This document shows, piece after piece, positions 58,767 to 64,000 of a stretch of 64,000 nucleotides of DNA. The stretch's first letter is position 1; each line of letters begins with the position of its first letter. Under the pieces are notes generated by a model. That model was not told where the DNA came from. It worked only from the letters and a program-made list of their open reading frames with translations, and did not search any database. The stretch is from positions 7,936,001-8,000,000 of the forward strand of contig JANTQA010000057.1 in the NCBI GenBank assembly GCA_027625915.1, read 5' to 3'. The position numbers and the translations under genes are program-made. Source of the stretch: Anaeramoeba flamelloides. Lineage: Eukaryota > Metamonada > Anaeramoebidae.

Positions 58767-61700
58767 ATGTCTCGTTATGGTGATGGTAAGATTTGTTTTT
58801 TGAAATTACTTGTTAAATTTGGCTCATTATGAGTTCTTGTTTCTCTTAAATTACTGTTATCTCTGATCTCTTCTCTTTTTTCAACCACCATACCTATTAA
58901 CTTTTTTGAATTGATCTTTGTGTTTATTAACTTTTTCGATTCAAAACACAAAAAAACTGAAATATAATAGGCTCAATTTCACATTGGGTCAGTGTTGTGC
59001 TCGTGAACAACAACAACAACAAAAAAATGAAAATTCAACTGATTTTATATCCTTCTTTCATTCAAATCTTGAAATTAAAAAAAAAGGTTTTTGATAAATC
59101 AAACCCAATCAATTACCACTTATACAACTTACAAGAAATAGAGTCTATTAATTCCCTAAATGTAAGTATCTTTTTTCACAATCGGGGTTAGATTTTTTTT
59201 TGAAAAATATCTTCCCAAAAACAATTTTTTTTTTATTTGTCTTTTGTTTTTGACAAAAAAATTTTTCAATTGAGATCTTTCTGTTTCTTTGAATCGGTCT
59301 CTTCAAAACTTTGCAAACAAAAGCCCAACCTGAAACCTTTTTACTTTATTAAAATGTTTTTTTTCTAAACTTCTTTGTTGCTTGATAATTTCTTACAAAT
59401 TAACCCCGTTTCACCACATTTTTATTCAAACAATTCACAAACAGTTGCTACTGATTTTTTCTACCGGAAAATTACAGCTGGAGACAAATAAAAGCACTGA
59501 AATTATTTGCCAAATAATTTATCAACTCTCGAACATACAGGAAGGTTTCCCTTCTGAAAAAGATCCCATTCTGGAAATTAAACCAAAAAAACGCGAACAA
59601 GAAGTGTTTAGTATTTTAGAACACCAAGAAGAAAACCGTAAAACAAGTAAATAATTTGAATTTTTTCTTTAACTTTTTCTTATTTTGCGTTCACCAATTT
59701 AAAAAAAATTATCCTTACCGAACATTTGGTGTAAATTTAAATTGAGCGGAAATTGTGGGGAAGTACTTTGAAAGAACAATAATAGATCTTTTATAGGGAG
59801 ACTAGTTCACTACAATAATAACACAAAAATTATGAGTCACTTTTTTGAATTCACAACCCTTTTGTTTTGAGAAAATATTCCAAATTAAGAAAAGTAAAAA
59901 AAAAGATCAAAACCCAATAACTTTCAATCTAAATATTTTTACCATTCAAACTTTTGGAAAAACTTGAACAGGTAAAATAAACTTTTAGCTTTATGGCTTT
60001 TCATGAAAAACAGTTTCAATTTCTGGAAAGTAAACAAATATTTTAATAATTTGGAAAACTTTTAATAAAGATCAAGCATAATTCCAAATTTTATCTTTTT
60101 TTAAATCAATTTTCAAACCCTTTTTGGATTTTAAAAAACTTTCTTTCAAGTTTTTTGAAAGTCCTGAAAAGGGTTAAAAAATTGATTTGAGTCTTGAAAG
60201 GGTTGTAAGGGAGAAAGTCTAAAAAAGTCTTGGAATTATTTTATAGATTTGCTCGATTCTTGTAATGTTTAAAAAATCCAAAACTTTGAAAAATAAAAAA
60301 CAAAACTTTTCAACACTAAAAAGGGGTATTAAACCTTCCAAAAAATAAGATTATTTTTACTGTGATAACACTTTTTATCTTTTGGAATCTTCCTTCAATT
60401 TATATGTTTTAACAATTAAAACTTTAAAACTTTCAATTTAAAATTACTTTTTTAAATTTTGGTTTTCAGAAAAAGAGTTTCAAATTTTTGTGTGTAAATT
60501 TATTTTTTAATAATACTATTGGCTGAATAATAAATTTAACAAAATTTTCTTTCATCTTTCCAAAAATAAGTTTCATAAGATCTTTTAAAATTTAAACTCT
60601 TTGCTAGACTAAATCTTGTTACTTTTGTATAATTCATTAAAGTTTTCAGTCTAAAAAAGAAATAATAAACCAGTAATCGCCTTTTTTATTATTTTTTTCG
60701 GAAAAGTCAAATGAAAATTTTGTTCATTTTATTATTCGATAAACAGTACTTTGAGCGAAATCAAAACTTGAATTGATTTAATAACTCGGGTACCTTACAA
60801 AATTCTTGAATTAAAAAAAACCCACCCAATTTACTGTAATTTGAAAATCAATTGGAATAAAAATTTCATCTGCTTATCTTTTTACAATTCTCAAGTATTC
60901 GTTTCATTTCGAATTGCTAATTAAACTAAAATATGCCAACATAAACAATTAAAAATTCTGCAAAAAGCACAAGAGATCAATTAATTTCAAGTTATTATAG
61001 TAGGAGTCAAAAAGACGAGAATTCATGATAAATTTTTTTGAATGCTTTCATCTCTCAAACAAAATATTTATCTCCAAATGTAATTTGTCGAATTTCATTC
61101 ACTTAATTTTTTTTTGATGAGAAAACTTTTTTTGATTTTAAGGTTTGGCTCATATAATGTTAAGAAATGACAAGAATATATTCTAGATAATTTTCAATCA
61201 AAATAAAAAACAAAGAAAAAATTTAAAAAATTCAAAAACAAATGCCTGGTTGTGTACGTTCTCGGATTTTTTTTGTTTGAGGATCAAAAATTTTCAATAT
61301 TTTTTTCTGAAAGCAAAGAAAAGACAGTTCCATTGGGAAGAAAATATTTTTTGTATCAACAAAATTTGGGAAAAATTAAACTTGGATTATACAAGCCAAA
61401 AATGTCTTATACTGAGCCTAAAACATATGTTTCCAAATAAAACACTTGCCTTTATAATTTTCTTTTTATTTTTTCAATACAACATCCAATTGATTATCCA
61501 ATGGTATACCTAAGACTTAAATCAATTTTGAAGGTAACCTCATGTGTTTTTGAGGAAATATTAAAATTATGAATTGTTTTTGGTTTTTAGTGAAATTGAT
61601 TTATTTTTTTTTTTGTAACAAAAATTTTGTCCAAAATTGGCTCTATTTTTTGAGAAAATTTTTTCTAATTTGATCCTTCATTTTTAGAAATTCATTTTTA

Positions 61701-63172
61701 ATAGTATAACACTAAGAAACCAATATCATATTTACTTATTGTTACCTTTCTTTGATCGAGTTAATGTATAGATCTTCTATTAAAAAGAAAAACTGCATTT
61801 AATTTGCATTATCTTGTGTTTACCAAGTCTGTATAGGTTAGTTTAACAACAGCGCCAAAAAAATATTTTTCAATTTTCAGCGTCAATTCAATTCCTATCT
61901 TTGCGCGTCCAGCTGTACTCGGAAATTTATTTGAAAAAAAAAAAAAAAGAAAAAAAAGAAGTGAAAACAGTTTTTAATTTAATATTCCAAGAATAGTCTG
62001 TGAAATTTTTTATATTTAAACCCCATTCCAAAAATTTGGACACACCCAAAATCAAAAATAGGCAAAATAAGACTCAATTTATTGTATTTTTCCAAACCTA
62101 ATATAAAACCACATTTAAGTAACCCAGTATAAATGTTTTTTTAAGTAATCATTTCCATCCAAATAAAAGAAAAAAATATAAAACTCAAAAAAAAAAATCA
62201 GTGTGTCCAAAATAATAAAACGAGCTGAACCAAAAATGTATTGGTAAATTTGTTGAAATTTCACCAACAATTGTTGATCGATCAATTGATAAGAATAAAT
62301 CAACTAATTGTATGTGATTTTTCTTTTTAACAGAACTCAGCACTAACATTCTATTAACATCTGAAAAAATTTCCAGATCTAACCAAACAAATTACGTAAC
62401 TGGAAAAAAGGAAATGAAAACTAAACATAAAAGACAAAAAATGAAATAGTTTGTAAAATCAAAATTATTCTCAAATTGAATGTAAAGTTTAGTATTGCTA
62501 TTCTTTCAACTGTTTAAACTGTGCCCAAATTTTTGGAATTTAGTTTATTTGATAAAAGCTTTAATTAAACCAAAAATATTAGATTTAATGATCGGGTTTT
62601 TCTTGAATGAATTTATGAGAAAGAATTAAATTACAGATCCTGTTCTAATTGAGTATTTCGAAAAAATATAATAACTTTAAACATAGTGAAATTTAAAGAA
62701 AAAAATTATCCTAAATGGCCAGGTTTGAGAATGCCAAGTGCCAATCAACAAATCAAAATCTTTCTAAATATATACAATTCTACTAATATATTAAAATAAT
62801 TTTTAGAATCCTCAATTTTTGGAGGCTATGTGAAAATATATCAGGCGTTTTCGACCCACTTTAGTGTCAAAACAAATTCAGCATTTCTTGTTTGGCTGGA
62901 TTTCCTTAAAGGGAGTCAAAAACCAAAAACTTTCCAATTTTCGCGATTCTGTGATCTGATCAAGTTACCAAATCACAAAAAAGAAAAAACAATTGACATT
63001 CGCCCCATTTTCTCTGCACTGCATTATAATAATTGGTTTACAATCTTAGATATTTCAAATATTCCACATAAAGAAGCCATTCCCCTTCTTTCTGAAGTTT
63101 TGAAAAATAATACAACAATAACAGATGTTTATGCTAGGCAAACCAACTCAACAGAAGGGTTTACAAATTTAG
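58767..63172 (+). CDS. CARMIL: CARMIL (capping protein/Arp2/3/myosin-I linker), 5' part
   Basis: CARMIL binds and regulates actin capping protein at the cell cortex. Exons found: 58767-58785 (MSRYGD plus one base), 58971-59161, 59445-59646 and 62807-63172. The introns are 185, 283 and 3160 nt, all GT-AG and phase-consistent. Exons 2-3 form the non-canonical PH domain: KKMKIQLILYPSFIQILKLK, then NYHLYNLQEIESINSLN joined to LLLIFSTGKLQLETNKSTEI, and CQIIYQLSNIQEGFP (helix ending in the family's FP). Exon 4 gives FGGYVKIYQAF, the equivalent of GGFSQMYACVCDW in vertebrate CARMIL1. It continues with IFSALHYNNWFTILDISN, matching the family's AALEYNQWFTKL at the start of the leucine-rich repeats. 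About 259 residues are covered. A donor GTAATT follows at 63173. A short open piece at 63250 (NCHLHEFQEEF) fits the phase but not the LRR pattern, so the next exon is probably beyond the window. A LINE lies in the following intron. Confidence 0.85.
59808..60404. repeat. Right arm of ~600-bp inverted repeat (CARMIL intron 3)
   Basis: Pairs with 57936-58555, from CACTACAATAATAACACAAA at its inner end to CTTCCTTCAATTTA at its outer end, with high identity over most of its length. The spacer of about 1.25 kb contains CARMIL exons 1-3 and the putative promoter. Confidence 0.9.
61340..61830. mobile_element. M3 mariner-like element, degraded
   Basis: Co-linear but diverged from 53316-53792: TCAATTTTGAAGGTAACC, TGAGAAAATTTTTTCTAATT, GATCCTTCATTTTTAG, AACCAATATCATATTTACTT. 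Ends not preserved. Confidence 0.5.
62018..62545. mobile_element. M2 miniature Tc1-like element, best copy
   Basis: Left end AAACCCCATTCCAAAAATTT then GGACACACCC; right end in reverse complement AAACTAAATTCCAAAAATTT then GGGCACAGTTTAAAC. 528 bp. The 62115-62303 open frame inside is not a gene. Confidence 0.8.
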
Positions 63173-63409
63173 GTAATTATTTTTTTTTTTTTTTTTTTTT
63201 CCTTTTTAATATTGCATTTTTCATTTTAATATGCATTTTTCCTTTTAAGGGAACTGCCACCTTCATGAATTTCAAGAAGAGTTTAAGGTTCTAATTTACT
63301 AAATATCCATTTTTTCTATTTATTTTTTGTACTCTAAAAAAAAAAAAGTTACAAAAATCATCTAATTTATGTGTTAAATTAAAATACCTAAAAAAAAAGA
63401 CAATAAATA

Positions 63410-64000
63410 ATGTTTTTAAATTTGTACTTGCTTATTATTCAAAAGAAGGGATTTGTATTTATCAAGGAGATTCTTTATCCCCTTTATTGTTTGGATTTCT
63501 TACCCATTTTCTCTTAAAACAAAACCAAATCACTAACAGTTCGTGTTCAGATGTTTGTTGATGATCTAGTTTTAATTATGAAAGGATCATTGATTGAAAT
63601 AAATTGTCAAGTACAAAAAAAAAATCTATAAAATAATTAAAGGATTTTGTAATGAATCCTAAAAATGATAAAACCAATTTCAAAAAAACTTTAATTCCAA
63701 AAGAAATTTTATATTTTGGTCTTTGATTAGATAAAAAAAACCCATTTAAAGTTTAACCTTGATAAAGTTAAAACCAATTTCAAAAAACTTCTTCAATATC
63801 TTAGAACAAAAAAATTTTAAGAATGTTTTAAAAATCCAGTTTTTACAAAGCTGTATTACAGAGTCAATTATTTTATGGATTTAGAAATATTTGATTTAAC
63901 AAAAATACATTTTAAAGAAATTTATACATGGATTAATAAAGAAATTATAAAATTTTGATTAATCAACCCACGCCCACTGAGACTTATTTATAAAACAGAA
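63410..64000 (+). mobile_element. LINE reverse transcriptase fragment, copy 3 (runs off edge)
   Basis: From about 63447 the plus strand reads GICIYQGDSLSPLLFGFLTH, the QGDSLSPLLF reverse transcriptase block. After a frame change it reads MFVDDLVLIMKGSL, the catalytic F-DD motif. Later pieces include NPKNDKTNFKKTLIPKEILY and AVLQSQLFYGF, which matches LINE copy 1. Stops and shifts are frequent, so this copy is decayed. It lies in the CARMIL intron after exon 4 and continues beyond the window. Confidence 0.75.

Larger units (their letters stand above)
59647..62806 (+). other. CARMIL intron 3 (3.16 kb)
   Basis: Holds the right inverted-repeat arm (59808-60404), a degraded M3 copy (about 61340-61830) and an M2 element (62018-62545). 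The stretch 60405-61340 has nothing recognised; two overlapping open frames at 61250-61513 belong to AT-rich and M3-like sequence. Confidence 0.75.

Noticed and set aside
57936-60404. Long-inverted-repeat mobile cassette carrying its own small gene
   Set aside because: The enclosed exons are CARMIL exons 1-3: they form its PH domain and splice in phase to the exon at 62807, so they are host coding sequence, not cargo.

Overview
The window is very AT-rich eukaryotic DNA with GT-AG introns, homopolymer runs, low-complexity N/K/Q tracts in proteins and dense families of small transposons. An RCC1-BTB protein with two BTB-like segments and a Rab2/COMMD9/CARMIL gene set point to a free-living amoeboid protist. 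The RCC1-BTB architecture resembles proteins I associate with Anaeramoeba; that genus call is an inference from memory, not from a search. No tRNA, rRNA, CRISPR or bacterial operon structure was seen.

Eight host genes can be supported. From left to right: an unrecognised three-exon helical protein (minus, 3086 to 916); COMMD9 (minus, 10172 to 5326); a divergent eEF1A-like GTPase (minus, 15922 to 14615); an RCC1-BTB protein (minus, 26325 to 21298); Rab2 (minus, 30911 to 27440); a Stealth/GNPTAB-type GlcNAc-1-phosphotransferase homologue (plus, 36930 to 42236); a 1082-residue SET-domain protein with a Lys-Gly tract (minus, 52871 to 49623); and the 5' part of CARMIL (plus, 58767 to beyond the right edge). 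Several of these only become visible when distant exons are joined. COMMD9, Rab2, RCC1-BTB, Stealth and CARMIL each carry one intron of 2.5 to 4.2 kb packed with transposon debris, while their other recognisable introns are about 100 to 320 nt. All the joins keep codon phase and restore known family motifs across the junction.

The rest is a transposon graveyard. It holds Tc1/mariner-type elements and their TA-flanked miniature derivatives (families called M1, M2, M3, M5 and M6 here). It also holds a TTAA-flanked Kolobok-like element with a decayed transposase and three miniature relatives sharing its ends (M4), a second TTAA-flanked family (M9), three decayed LINE fragments, hairpin elements and several large inverted repeats. 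Insertions are often nested, the best stack being 46.0 to 49.6 kb. Three long inverted repeats bracket coding exons (CARMIL exons 1-3, the last Stealth exon, and RCC1-BTB plus the 3' end of Rab2).

Functionally the recognised genes lean towards membrane traffic and the actin cortex: Rab2 (Golgi/endosome), COMMD9 (Commander endosomal recycling), the Golgi Stealth phosphotransferase, and CARMIL (actin capping protein regulator). They are not an operon and nothing in the sequence shows co-regulation, apart from a repeated ~200-250 bp block lying upstream of the first three minus-strand genes.
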